A stretch of 64,000 nucleotides of DNA from QFNR01 sp043842855 (GTDB taxonomy: Bacteria; Pseudomonadota; Gammaproteobacteria; Burkholderiales; Neisseriaceae): NCBI GenBank assembly GCA_043842855.1, contig JBBPJF010000002.1:186001-250000 (forward strand), in the 5' to 3' direction. This document shows positions 1 through 8,567 of this stretch, one piece after another. A model generated the notes under the pieces. It ran no database searches, was not told the DNA's origin, and saw only the letters and a list, made by a program, of their open reading frames with translations. Every line of letters begins with the position of its first letter. Within the stretch, counting starts at the first letter, position 1. The position numbers and the translations under genes were made by a program.

Positions 1-422
1 TTAACTGTGACAACGATATCAAAATTAATATAATTCTTTTCTATAAGTTTTTTTAGCTCTTCTAAATGATTATTCATTTCATTGGCAACGTCAGGAGCAC
101 TTATATCACGAGCGTTTTTAAACTTCATTTCTAAAGAAAAATAACTGTAGCTTTCTCTATTATTCACATAGTTAACTAATTGTTCCCTGATTAAGTTATT
201 TATCTTTATTTTGTTATCTTCAGAATTAATCTTTATCAAATAAGTTTTGTTATTAGATAATCTAATAACATTGGGTTTTAGCTTATTTTTATAGGTAAAA
301 GTAGACAAAACGCCTAGTAGAATAACTAGGATAAATAGCACAGAACCAATAGTTAAAATAATTAATTTTTTCCTCTGAGTTGAGAGGATATTTCTATTTA
401 TTGGGGTAAAAGTTTTTAACAT
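1..422 (-). CDS. VirB8-like inner-membrane protein, partial at left edge
   Basis: A minus-strand reading frame begins with ATG at 422-420 and stays open to the window edge: 140 codons, with the C-terminus missing. I read it directly from the bases. Residues 1-18 are basic and cytoplasm-like, 19-42 form one strong hydrophobic segment, and the rest is soluble with a motif NNLIREQLVNYVNNRESY at about residues 75-92. One N-terminal membrane helix followed by a periplasmic domain with an L..YV..RE.Y motif is the layout of VirB8, a bitopic type IV secretion subunit of about 230 residues. The gene is much richer in A+T than the housekeeping genes to its right, which fits horizontal origin. No neighbour is visible to confirm a secretion operon. 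The family call is a pattern match by eye; other bitopic proteins remain possible. Confidence 0.45.
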   Translation of the reverse strand, partial: MLKTFTPINRNILSTQRKKLIILTIGSVLFILVILLGVLSTFTYKNKLKPNVIRLSNNKTYLIKINSEDNKIKINNLIREQLVNYVNNRESYSYFSLEMKFKNARDISAPDVANEMNNHLEELKKLIEKNYINFDIVVTV

Positions 423-743
423 TACTGTAACAAATATACAAATAAGGCGGGCGATTATAACATCACTATTTATTATGTAAAAGAATTTATTAAGAGAAAA
501 AATAGGACCTAATTTTATAATTAATTAACTTAATTTATCTCGATTTCTTATAAAAAATGAGGACTAAAAAATTACTTGATTTTGGTTTGGATAATTTTTT
601 AACGCGATTAATTTAGTTAAATTAAAGCTTGAGTTTCTCTATTTATGCGGCATTAACTATACTTAGAAAGTCTTGATGAGCTTGCATCTGTTAGATTTAA
701 GTAGTAGCCTTTAGCATTATTCAATCATTCAAGGAGTACATTG
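423..743. other. A+T-rich intergenic region
   Basis: This gap of about 320 bases separates the leftward VirB8-like gene from the rightward coiled-coil ORF, so promoters for both should lie here. I see A+T-rich sequence but no convincing -35/-10 pair, hairpin or RNA gene. The only clear signal is the AAGGAG ribosome binding site at 731-736 belonging to the gene at 744. Confidence 0.4.
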
Positions 744-998
744 ATGAATTTCATTAGTGAGGATAAGTTGGATAAGGCAGGAGAGAGAGTAAAAAAAGCG
801 CAAGAAGAATATAGGAAGCTCCGAACCCAATTCAAAGAGCAGAGAAAGGAGCAGATGACCAAAGAGCTTGATTCTTTAAAATTACAATTAATTCAATTAC
901 AAAAGAATTTCAAAAAATTTAATCACCGAGGAGAGTTGTTAAATTTTTTGAAAGAAAATAATCTTAGAAAGATTGCTAAATTTTTAGAGCGGCCCTAA
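744..998 (+). CDS. Small charged coiled-coil protein, unknown
   Basis: The frame encodes 84 residues from ATG 744. An in-frame TTG lies one codon upstream, but the AAGGAG at 731-736 sits 7 bases before the ATG and decides the start. The protein is rich in Lys, Glu, Gln and Arg with no membrane segment. Residues about 8-60 show a heptad-like pattern of Leu spaced by charged residues, so it is probably one long helix or coiled coil. The C-terminal part contains FLKENNLRKIAKFLERP. I do not recognise a family. It stands alone between two gaps. The good ribosome site and biased composition argue that it is real; function unknown. Confidence 0.5.
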   Translation: MNFISEDKLDKAGERVKKAQEEYRKLRTQFKEQRKEQMTKELDSLKLQLIQLQKNFKKFNHRGELLNFLKENNLRKIAKFLERP

Positions 999-1761
999 GA
1001 GTAGCCTTTGGTAGCGGTATGTTGATTGTTATAGATAGATAACACATGACCAAGAATTAGTTAATTACTAAGGTGACTTAAGGTATAGATAAGTTTCGAA
1101 CAGCGGTAGGTGGTGAGCCTGCTGCTGTTTGTCATTTTCAGTCTAGTTATTTCTTAGAGACCATGCTAGGGGTTCAGTCACAAATTATTAAGGAATCTAT
1201 ATTTTACTTTTGCTAACTCAATGAGCTTTCTATATACGTAAAAGAGAGGGATGGTCTTTAGTTAAGTAGCTTTTTCAAAAGGCGCTGGTGCTAAGAGCTG
1301 TACTTATCAGAGCTTGTGCCATAAGTCGATTTACTTGATTAAAAATTTCAAACATAAGCTTTTTAAAATGCCTACAATGTCAGCTAAGCCTTAACTCTTT
1401 AGCTAATAAAACGAGGGTTGAGGGCATGCGTAAGTTGAAATTAAATGGGAGGGGGAACGGCTCGTGATAAAAACGAGTCTGCCTTGCTACAAGCTTCATA
1501 ATAGTAAATGCGGAAAGATGCAAATTTATCATTGAGGTTAGCTGTTTTTATTATTGAGTGGAATTAGATCAGTACTGCGTTTCTAAGAAGTTTATTGACT
1601 TACTAGTCTTGTAAAACATATTGAGCTTACCGCGAGGCTAGCGCCACAGGCTAGCTGCAGAAAAGTCTAGAAAATTCAGATAGACTGGAGGTCTTGCATA
1701 AAAATATCTGCAGCATAGCATTAATTTACATTATCCAGCTTTAAAAAATAGCCTTTACGTG
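999..1761. other. Gene-free region, possibly decayed
   Basis: About 760 bases without a supported gene. Short open stretches occur on the plus strand (for example about 1090-1215) but lack starts and recognisable motifs. A directly repeated GGCTAGC lies around 1636-1656. No terminator, tRNA or insertion-sequence end could be identified. It may be a gene remnant too eroded to name. Confidence 0.35.
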
Positions 1762-2595
1762 TCACTTACTTTTAATAAAATTTACCAAGAGATTGGCTAA
1801 CTCTGCTGGTTTTTCTAGCATACTTGCGTGCCCAGCATTAACTTCCACTAACTTGGATTGGGGGATACGGTGATAGAGTTGATTGGCCAGCTCGTAAGGA
1901 ATCAGTTGATCTTCTTTACCTGTAATTAACAAGGTAGGCTGGGTAATACCATTAAGGGAAGATTCGATATTTATGGAAGAAGCTAACTGAAGGTGATATA
2001 AAAAAGTTTTCCAATCTATAGCCTTTTCAATGCTATGTGTGAGAATACGTAGCTCATCTTGGTCTAATCCAAGCAAAAAACTGTGAGAGAATGAGGTCAG
2101 TGTCAGCAGGGGGGCGGCTAGTGGTGGTTGGCTGGTAGCTGCTTGCGACCACAATTGTAAAAGAGCTTGCATACGTGGAGCTTGTGTATCGATAAATCCC
2201 CCAATGGAAGTTACCGAAATAAAGCGATGAGGACAGGAGCCAGCTAAATATAAAGCAATACAAGCTCCGAGGGAAAAGCCAATAACATGAGCCTTTTCTA
2301 TGCCTAATTCATCCAATACACTAAGCATCTGACTCTCAAGTACAGGTAGCGTGAGGGGTTCTTGAAGCTGGAGGGAGTGGCCTGAACCAGGCAGGTTAGG
2401 ACGGATACAGCGCCAGTCCGTACTAGATTTGAGTTGCTTAACCAGTCCAGACCAATTACTAACGGCATTCATTCCCGTACCATGGATGAAAAGCACGGGG
2501 GACCCTTCACCTTCTAGATGAGTTTCTACCGGCCCATAGGGGGTTGAGATCATATATCGCATTCTGCTTCCCTGCATAACCAAAGCCGACCCCAT
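1762..2595 (-). CDS. Alpha/beta hydrolase fold protein
   Basis: A 277-residue single-domain protein with the alpha/beta hydrolase layout. It shows an oxyanion-hole motif HGTG at residues 38-41, the nucleophile elbow GFSLG with Ser108, an acidic residue in GKED (Asp229) and the catalytic His256 in NAGHASMLEKP. There is no signal peptide, so it is probably cytoplasmic. Family members hydrolyse esters, lactones or C-C bonds (the BioH/PcaD/MhpC type); the substrate cannot be told from sequence. An in-frame ATG lies at residue 7, so the N-terminus could be a few residues shorter. It lies just downstream of the two-component system on the same strand, about 80 bases away, and may be co-transcribed. 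Confidence 0.8.
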   Translation of the reverse strand: MGSALVMQGSRMRYMISTPYGPVETHLEGEGSPVLFIHGTGMNAVSNWSGLVKQLKSSTDWRCIRPNLPGSGHSLQLQEPLTLPVLESQMLSVLDELGIEKAHVIGFSLGACIALYLAGSCPHRFISVTSIGGFIDTQAPRMQALLQLWSQAATSQPPLAAPLLTLTSFSHSFLLGLDQDELRILTHSIEKAIDWKTFLYHLQLASSINIESSLNGITQPTLLITGKEDQLIPYELANQLYHRIPQSKLVEVNAGHASMLEKPAELANLLVNFIKSK

Positions 2596-2675
2596 TCTAA
2601 AATAGGTTGTTAAGCTTGTACAGGTACCCTGAAAACGGAGAGATCGACGGTATCTAGGAAGTGTATTGTCTATAA

Positions 2676-3950
2676 CTAGGTTTTCGAGCTAGTGAAGGCA
2701 ATATGAGTATAGAAATAACCTTCTTGATATTTAGCTGTATAACCCAGACCCAATTTTTCTGTCATTCTTCGTATGAGTTCTAGCCCCACTCCATAGCCGT
2801 ATTTGCTTTGTGTCAGAGTATTTTTAACCTCTAGACCCGTAGGTTTGAGTATGAGGTAAATATCACCTTCTAGCGTGTGTTGAAAAGCATTTTTGATAAC
2901 GTTGTTTAGTACAACAATAAAGGGAAAGCGATAGGTTTCGAGATATACAGGTTCGAGTTGTGTGTGTACCTTGATTTGTCTAGTGGCTAGGGTTTGCCGA
3001 TAGGGCTGAAGAATATTCTCTAATAAGGAGGTTACGTCAATGGTTTCCGGACTAATAGACTCGGAACCCCGATCTAGCCACAAAACTGAGTGTGCAAGCC
3101 CTTGCATTTCTTTAGTGGAGCGTTCTAAACGATCCACTGCCTGGTAAATTTTTTCATTAATTGGTTTATCTACTTGATGCAGGAAATATTTGAGGATTTC
3201 TGTGTTAGATATAATAATACTTAGGGGTGTTCGCAGTTCATGCGAAGTATAGGCTAAAAAGCGGCGCTCTCTTTCACTAGCTAAGCTAATTTCTTTAACG
3301 CTGTGGTGTAATAAGTGAGCAAATTTATTTAATTCCGGATAGACAAAGTTAGGAATGGGGTGACTCAGGGTATGGATCGTTAATGAATTGGCCCACTTGA
3401 CTAAGATAGAGATAGGCCTATCAATGGTTCTGAAGACAAACCAGAAGACTAGAAGGAAAAACAAAAAAAAAGTAAAAGCAGTGGCTATCAGCAGCATGAA
3501 TACGTGATGAGAAGTAAGTAACCGATAGCGTGATAGATCAGTTCCTGAAGCGTTTACAAAGCTCACATACTTAGTATTGAAATCATGTTGAAATTGGTGG
3601 AATACCCAAGAGTCTAAGTGATCAGTATTGTTGGGGGCTGGAATTTTAAGAGGGTAGGTAGAGGGAGTTGAGGGGTGGTCTAACACATCAATAGGACTTT
3701 TTGAAACCTGTGGAAGATAATAGATTTTAGAAGGCGTTTCACTGATTGCTATGCTTTGAAGATTATATGCCACCATTTCTTTCATACCCTGGGAAAGAAG
3801 ATAAGAAGCTAAGAGGCTATAACTAACCACAAGCACAAAAAAACACAAAAGCATGGCCAAAAGTAGCCAGGTTCTGAGGCTAATATTTTTAGTTTTCAGA
3901 CGGCTGCGTAAGTCGAAACCCATAATTTGGAATAGTTTCAAGCTGAACAT
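2676..3950 (-). CDS. Sensor histidine kinase with degenerate G1 box
   Basis: A 424-residue membrane histidine kinase. Two membrane segments (about 27-53 and 149-173) flank a periplasmic sensor region of about 95 residues, then come a short HAMP-like linker, the dimerisation/phosphoacceptor domain with His237 in TSHELRTPLS, and an ATPase domain with N-box Asn354 (NNVIKNAFQHT) and G2 box GYGVGLEL (385-392). The usual DxGxG G1 motif is replaced by LEVKNTL (373-379), with Asn in the Asp position, as in some proteobacterial kinases of this type. The 5' end overlaps the response regulator gene by up to 62 bases (35 if Met10 is the start), so translation is probably coupled. The stimulus is unknown. 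Confidence 0.85.
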   Translation of the reverse strand: MFSLKLFQIMGFDLRSRLKTKNISLRTWLLLAMLLCFFVLVVSYSLLASYLLSQGMKEMVAYNLQSIAISETPSKIYYLPQVSKSPIDVLDHPSTPSTYPLKIPAPNNTDHLDSWVFHQFQHDFNTKYVSFVNASGTDLSRYRLLTSHHVFMLLIATAFTFFLFFLLVFWFVFRTIDRPISILVKWANSLTIHTLSHPIPNFVYPELNKFAHLLHHSVKEISLASERERRFLAYTSHELRTPLSIIISNTEILKYFLHQVDKPINEKIYQAVDRLERSTKEMQGLAHSVLWLDRGSESISPETIDVTSLLENILQPYRQTLATRQIKVHTQLEPVYLETYRFPFIVVLNNVIKNAFQHTLEGDIYLILKPTGLEVKNTLTQSKYGYGVGLELIRRMTEKLGLGYTAKYQEGYFYTHIAFTSSKT

Positions 3951-4571
3951 TACAGTTTCCTACTTGCTCAAAAGCTTGGCGGAGTTTGTACAGATGTACT
4001 TTCAAACTATCGCTATTGGGTAGACTATCCCCCCATAGCCCAGTTTCAATTTCAGAGCGACTTACCGTGTCAGGTGCTTTTCTTAATAGGATTTCCAAGA
4101 TTTTCCACCCAGTAGGCGTAAGGGTAAGTAGCTGGTTGTTAAGCTTGCACTCGTGTCTATTCAGGTCCATGAATAAGTCACCGTATTTCAGTACCTTAAC
4201 TTGCCCACTTTTTCGCGTAGCTAAAACCTTAATTCTGGCTACCAATTCTTCCAGAGCTACTGGTTTAACCAAGAAATCATCTGTACCTGCTTTGAAGCCT
4301 TGTAATTTATCCTGTAGCTGGTCTTTTGCTGTCACTATTAGAATTGATACATCCTCACCTAATTTCCTAATTTCTCGACATAACTGGTAGCCATTAATGC
4401 CTGGGAGTTGAATATCTAAGATAAGGCATTGATATTTATGGTCCTTGACGAGGTTGAGAGCAATTTGCGCATTAGGGGCATAATCCACATTAATATGATG
4501 GAGATTAAGGTAGTCGATGAAAGTATTGGCCAAATCAAAATTATCTTCAATTAATAGTACATCAAGCATCC
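3889..4571 (-). CDS. OmpR/PhoB-type response regulator
   Basis: A 227-residue regulator counted from the ATG at 4571; the frame could begin 5 codons earlier at a TTG, but the MLDVLLIEDN start matches the family. The receiver domain (1-115) has the acidic pocket E8/D9, phosphoacceptor Asp52, Thr80 and Lys102. The C-terminal winged-helix domain (about 130-225) carries the OmpR signature around LTPTGWKILEILL and a recognition-helix region SDSLKVHLYKLRQ. It should bind direct repeats upstream of its targets when phosphorylated by the kinase encoded immediately downstream, whose gene overlaps its end. Targets are unknown; the next gene upstream (hom) is divergent. Confidence 0.9.
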
Positions 4572-4830
4572 GTGATCCCTTCAACAGGTCCTCATTCTAC
4601 TCATAAAATGAAATAATAGGAACAGTACTCAATGTCCAAACCAGGCGGAAATATACTTGAAAAAGATGATAGGATTAGCAGAATGTTTAATTTAGATAGT
4701 AGGATAGCTAGTGGAGGCAGGGGCTCCATATGATAACAGGTTAGGCAATGGGGAGTATGAATTAAAATTTTAGAAGATAAGGTCAATACTAGGATCGATG
4801 AATACAAATACATATGTCACTGAGGTAAGC

Positions 4831-6138
4831 ATGACAGCGGTTAAAGTTGGTATCATGGGTGTAGGGACGGTGGGGCGCGGCACGATAGAGCTTTTGACCA
4901 ATAATCGCTGTGAAATTGAGAAGAAGTTGGAAAAGAGAATAGAACTTCTTATTGTAGCGTCCAGGAACATCTTTCAGAAAAATATTCTTTTACCTACTCA
5001 TACAATCATTACTGAAGATATTTTTGAGGTAGTAGATCATCCTGAGGTAGAGGTAGTGGTGGAATTGATTGGTGGGAGTGCCGTAGCTAAAGAAGCAGTA
5101 CTGCAGGCCATAAAAAATGGTAAACATGTGATAACTGCTAATAAAAAATTACTAGCTGAATATGGGAATGAAATTTTTGCAGCAGCAGAAGCAAATAAAG
5201 TAATGGTAAAGTTTGAGGCTTCTGTGGCAGGGGGAATTCCTATTATTAAAGTACTGCGCGAAAGCCTAGCGGCTAACCATATTGCTTGGATTGCTGGCAT
5301 TATTAATGGTACAAGTAACTTTATTCTCTCAAAAATGAAAGATCGGGGAGCTAGCTTCGAAGCAGCGTTAGCAGAGGCGCAACAATTAGGTTACGCAGAG
5401 GCTGATCCTACGTTTGATGTAGATGGCCAGGATGCAGGCCATAAAATTACACTTTTATCAGCTTTGGCTTTTGGAATCCCAATTGATTTCAGCTATTGTT
5501 ATCTGGAAGGCATTACTCATTTACAGAATGAGGATATACGCTATGCTAATGAATTAGGCTATGAAGTTAAATTGCTTAGCATTGCTAAAAAGACTCCAGC
5601 AGGTATTGAATTAAGAGTACATCCCACCTTGATACCCCAGTCTCATCTACTCTCTCAAGTGGCGGGAGTAATGAATGCTGTATGTGTGAAGGGAAATGTA
5701 GTAGGTGAGTTGCTGTGTTGTGGCGCAGGGGCCGGGGCAGCACCTACGGCTAGTGCAGTGGCAGCAGACCTCATGGATTTAGTTCGTGAGCTAGTGGTTG
5801 CGAGTAACGGCTCTGTGCCACAGCTTGCTTATTTGACTAGTGAGATTAAAAGCCTTCCTATTCTTTCCATCAGAGAAATTCAAACTAGCTATTATTTGCG
5901 TATCTCGGTTAGGGATGAGATAGGGGTGTTGTCACGCTTGACAAAGATTTTAGTGGCCCATGATGTTTCGATAGAGGTGATGCTGCAAAAACTAGATAGT
6001 GTCCCGGGGGCAGCCCAAATTGTGGTGTTGACGCATCGCACGATAGAAGAAAATATTAGAAAAGTTGTGGGTGAGTTGGAGGCTCTGAGCAGTGTGCTGC
6101 GTCCAGTGGTATTGATTCGTTCAGAATCTTTTCACTAA
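4831..6138 (+). CDS. hom: Homoserine dehydrogenase
   Basis: A 435-residue protein that reduces aspartate semialdehyde to homoserine with NAD(P)H, the branch point toward threonine and methionine. The N-terminal Rossmann domain shows GVGTVGRG, followed by ANKKLLA and the substrate-binding region GYAEADPTFDVDGQDAGHKI. A C-terminal ACT domain (from about residue 360, ISVRDEIGVLSRLT) suggests feedback control by threonine. An ATG at 4798 is in frame, but the GAGG at 4822-4825 spaced 5 bases before ATG 4831 favours the shorter start, also the usual family N-terminus. The gene is monofunctional and pairs logically with lysC at 20.3 kb. The thrC often found next door is absent. It converges on the TauE/SafE gene with overlapping stop codons. 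Confidence 0.95.
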   Translation: MTAVKVGIMGVGTVGRGTIELLTNNRCEIEKKLEKRIELLIVASRNIFQKNILLPTHTIITEDIFEVVDHPEVEVVVELIGGSAVAKEAVLQAIKNGKHVITANKKLLAEYGNEIFAAAEANKVMVKFEASVAGGIPIIKVLRESLAANHIAWIAGIINGTSNFILSKMKDRGASFEAALAEAQQLGYAEADPTFDVDGQDAGHKITLLSALAFGIPIDFSYCYLEGITHLQNEDIRYANELGYEVKLLSIAKKTPAGIELRVHPTLIPQSHLLSQVAGVMNAVCVKGNVVGELLCCGAGAGAAPTASAVAADLMDLVRELVVASNGSVPQLAYLTSEIKSLPILSIREIQTSYYLRISVRDEIGVLSRLTKILVAHDVSIEVMLQKLDSVPGAAQIVVLTHRTIEENIRKVVGELEALSSVLRPVVLIRSESFH

Positions 6139-6965
6139 GCGAGGCTCCACAGCAGCTTACTAGCAATACTTATGAGAAGCAATATGAAGAAGCCTTTTAG
6201 CCAGTATGGTGAAGTATGATGGCTCACTCGGGCCCCCAGTGGAGAAAAAACAGCTGTAGCAAGGGATAAACAAATAAAAGCTGGAAGATAAATAAAGCCT
6301 AGCGTATGCGGTGGGAGAGTAGGGTGAGAAGTAAGGCCAGGGGCTAAATACATGATCGCGCCTATAGCTGAGATGGGAAGGCTTAGTGCAGAAGAAGTAC
6401 CGATGGCTATCCGTATGTCATTTTGGTAATTCAGTAAAAAGGGAACTAACATAGACCCCCCTCCTATTCCAAGCCAGCTAGCTACAAGTCCTATTAAAAA
6501 ACCTACCAAACCTACCTTTGAAGAGGATAAGGTTTGGAGTCTAGGTTGAGCGGGACGGATCAGCCTGAATAGTTGCGTTAATGCCAGGGTATATAAGAAA
6601 AAAATAAATACTAGTTTTAGGTAAAAACTGGGTAGGTAAAGGCTAAGACAAGCGCCTAAGAAAGTCCCTAGTGCTAGGTAGCCTGCCATTTTTTTAACTA
6701 TAGTCCAGGAAATATAACCTTTATGATGATGCGTTAAGGTACTGGAAATGACAGTGAAGAAAATAATGGCAAAGGAAGTGCCGACCGCTATTTGTTGCGA
6801 ATAGTTAATGGCACCAAATTCTTTCTCTAACCAATATAGAATAAGCGGCACCGTAAGAATGCCTCCGCCCAATCCTAATAAACCTGCCAAAAAACCAGTT
6901 AGGATAGCGCTAAGTAGAATAACAAAGGGAAAAAAAGTGAGATAGTCCACCAGATTCTGTCTCAA
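6135..6965 (-). CDS. TauE/SafE (TSUP) family membrane permease
   Basis: A 276-residue, highly hydrophobic protein with about eight membrane segments arranged as two similar halves. Glycine-rich motifs mark each half: GFLAGLLGLGGGILTVP near residue 25 and GLVASWLGIGGGSMLVP near 165. These are the hallmark of the TSUP (DUF81) family, inner-membrane carriers for organosulfonates, sulfite or sulfoacetate. Substrate cannot be deduced; no sulfur-metabolism gene lies nearby. Its stop overlaps that of the convergent hom gene. It lies downstream of the Nudix gene on the same strand with a gap of about 120 bases. Confidence 0.85.
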   Translation of the reverse strand: MRQNLVDYLTFFPFVILLSAILTGFLAGLLGLGGGILTVPLILYWLEKEFGAINYSQQIAVGTSFAIIFFTVISSTLTHHHKGYISWTIVKKMAGYLALGTFLGACLSLYLPSFYLKLVFIFFLYTLALTQLFRLIRPAQPRLQTLSSSKVGLVGFLIGLVASWLGIGGGSMLVPFLLNYQNDIRIAIGTSSALSLPISAIGAIMYLAPGLTSHPTLPPHTLGFIYLPAFICLSLATAVFSPLGARVSHHTSPYWLKGFFILLLISIASKLLWSLA

Positions 6966-7084
6966 TCAAAGGGTAAGGAACGCTTGATTTGTTGATAGAT
7001 GTTTTTAGTGAAAAGCAAGTTGGGTTATGCCAAGATGAATACTGATTTAACACGGTACTCAAACTACTTGGAGAGTGACAGACA

Positions 7085-7636
7085 TTAAGCATGGGAAGTA
7101 GGTGGCTCATTTAGCCAGTACTCTAGTGCAATTAGAGACTTAGCGTCTTTAATGCGGCCTTGCTGAATAGCTGTCCTGGCTTCTTCCGGAGAGAATAGGA
7201 CCACCTGCAATATCTCATCCGGGTCAGGTTGTAGTTGGCTATTCTTTTTTACACCATAAGCACGGAAGAGGACCATTTTTTCATCACAAAACCCAGGAGC
7301 TGTGTAAAAAGTTCGCAGCAGAGTGACGCTTTCAGCCGTGTAAGGAGTTTCTTCAGCCAGTTCTCGCATAGCACACTTAGCAGGTTCTTCAGTTTTACTA
7401 TCTAATTTACCTGCAGGAATTTCCAAGAGGGCTTCTCCTACAGCATAGCGAAACTGTTTTACCAATATCACTTGATTATCAGAAGTGGTAGCTAGGACAC
7501 AAGCAGCTCCCGGGTGGTTGATAACAATTCGGTAGCTTTTATTTCCATTAGGTAGCTTGATTTGGTCACGACTGATAGTGATAAAACCACCCTTATAGAT
7601 AGGGTCGCTTTTCAGTTTCTTTTCAAGAAAATCCAT
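7085..7636 (-). CDS. Nudix hydrolase, ADP-ribose pyrophosphatase type
   Basis: A 183-residue Nudix protein. The region IPAGKLDSKTEE followed by CAMRELAEETPYTA (about residues 73-100) is a near-canonical Nudix box, and the downstream YTAPGFCDEKM is typical of ADP-sugar pyrophosphatases that cleave ADP-ribose to AMP and ribose 5-phosphate. Two departures are visible: one extra residue between the first Gly and the first Glu, and Pro where the motif normally has Gly after EET. The REXXEE core that binds magnesium is intact. Cytoplasmic. It is transcribed leftward, divergent from the lipoprotein gene at 7796. Confidence 0.8.
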   Translation of the reverse strand: MDFLEKKLKSDPIYKGGFITISRDQIKLPNGNKSYRIVINHPGAACVLATTSDNQVILVKQFRYAVGEALLEIPAGKLDSKTEEPAKCAMRELAEETPYTAESVTLLRTFYTAPGFCDEKMVLFRAYGVKKNSQLQPDPDEILQVVLFSPEEARTAIQQGRIKDAKSLIALEYWLNEPPTSHA

Positions 7637-7729
7637 GCTGCTTCCTCAAACAAGATAAACTCGTATTATAGTAGATTTTTACTAACATAGACGGCTAGCT
7701 AATAGACTGCAGGGGCTTGAGGGTATTTC

Positions 7730-7738
7730 TGCTATAAT
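7730..7738 (+). promoter_or_regulatory. Extended -10 promoter element
   Basis: TGCTATAAT at 7730-7738 is a perfect extended -10 (TGn plus TATAAT). No good -35 lies 16-18 bases upstream, which extended -10 promoters tolerate. It lies 58 bases before the lipoprotein start at 7796 and probably starts the SIMPL-ugpQ transcript. Confidence 0.5.
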
Positions 7739-7795
7739 TTCAGCGGGAGGCAGAAGAGTTGAACACGTAACCAACGTTTGGGGGGACTTAAAACT

Positions 7796-8518
7796 ATGAA
7801 AAAGCTGGGTTGGTTGATAGGTGGATGGCTTTTAACCTCTTGTCAGGTGGTGGGGGGGCTTGGGTCGCAGCAAGCTTCCATCGGTTACAATAGGGTCGAA
7901 TTGAGTACGACTGTAAGTGAGAAATTGAGCAACGACACACTAAGTGTCGTTTTTTCTATACAAAGTGAGCGGTCAGATCGCCAATTAGCAATGAATGAAG
8001 TTAGTAGTAGGCTTAATCAAGTACTTCATGCGGTTGGAACTAATAGTGCCTTTAAAGGGAAGATTCTAAATAGGAGTGGTTCCTCTTTTTTGAGAGGGGC
8101 AGGCTTAAAGAATCACGAGAAGCCTGTTTGGAGGGAAATCGCCCTGGTAGAAGTGGTGAGTCAAGATATTGCAGCGCTTGATCGACTTATAGCTCAATTG
8201 CAGAATTGGGCAAGTGTACAAAGTTTGGATTTTAGTGTTTCTAGACAGAAGAAGCTTGAACTAGAATCCAAATTAGAACAGCAGGGCATTAAAAGTTTTA
8301 AAGGGAAGGCAGAACAAGTTACAAGGGCTTTTGGAGGAAAAGATTATAGGATTGTTTCAGTCACACTTGATCAAATCGCCCCATCGTACCATTCAACCTT
8401 CTCAGCCAGTTCCGCTGCACAATTGAGTAGCGCTCCAGTTGTGGTGGATTCACAAGCGGGCATGGGAGAGCAAACTCTCAAGCTGGAACTCAAAGGGGTG
8501 ATCGAGATAGTTTACTAA
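7796..8518 (+). CDS. SIMPL-domain (DUF541-like) lipoprotein
   Basis: A 240-residue protein from ATG 7796, preceded by a GGGGGAC ribosome-site-like stretch. The first 17 residues form a lipoprotein signal ending in the lipobox LTSC; Gln at +2 predicts outer-membrane sorting by Lol rules. The mature part has the pattern of SIMPL/DUF541 proteins: ELSTTVSEKLSNDTLSVVFSIQ at the start, a central region with AQLQNWASVQSLDFSVS, and a C-terminal strand pair ending in ELKGVIEIVY. The family forms periplasmic oligomers of uncertain role. It precedes ugpQ by about 50 bases, so a shared transcript is likely. Family assignment is by eye. Confidence 0.6.
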   Translation: MKKLGWLIGGWLLTSCQVVGGLGSQQASIGYNRVELSTTVSEKLSNDTLSVVFSIQSERSDRQLAMNEVSSRLNQVLHAVGTNSAFKGKILNRSGSSFLRGAGLKNHEKPVWREIALVEVVSQDIAALDRLIAQLQNWASVQSLDFSVSRQKKLELESKLEQQGIKSFKGKAEQVTRAFGGKDYRIVSVTLDQIAPSYHSTFSASSAAQLSSAPVVVDSQAGMGEQTLKLELKGVIEIVY

Positions 8519-8567
8519 ACACAGAAAAAATTAAATGCCTTTTTTTTGGTGGAAGGAAATATCAGTA

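Noticed and set aside
3986..4390. 134-codon plus-strand frame antisense to the response regulator
   Set aside because: Lies opposite a well-supported regulator gene and shows no motif.
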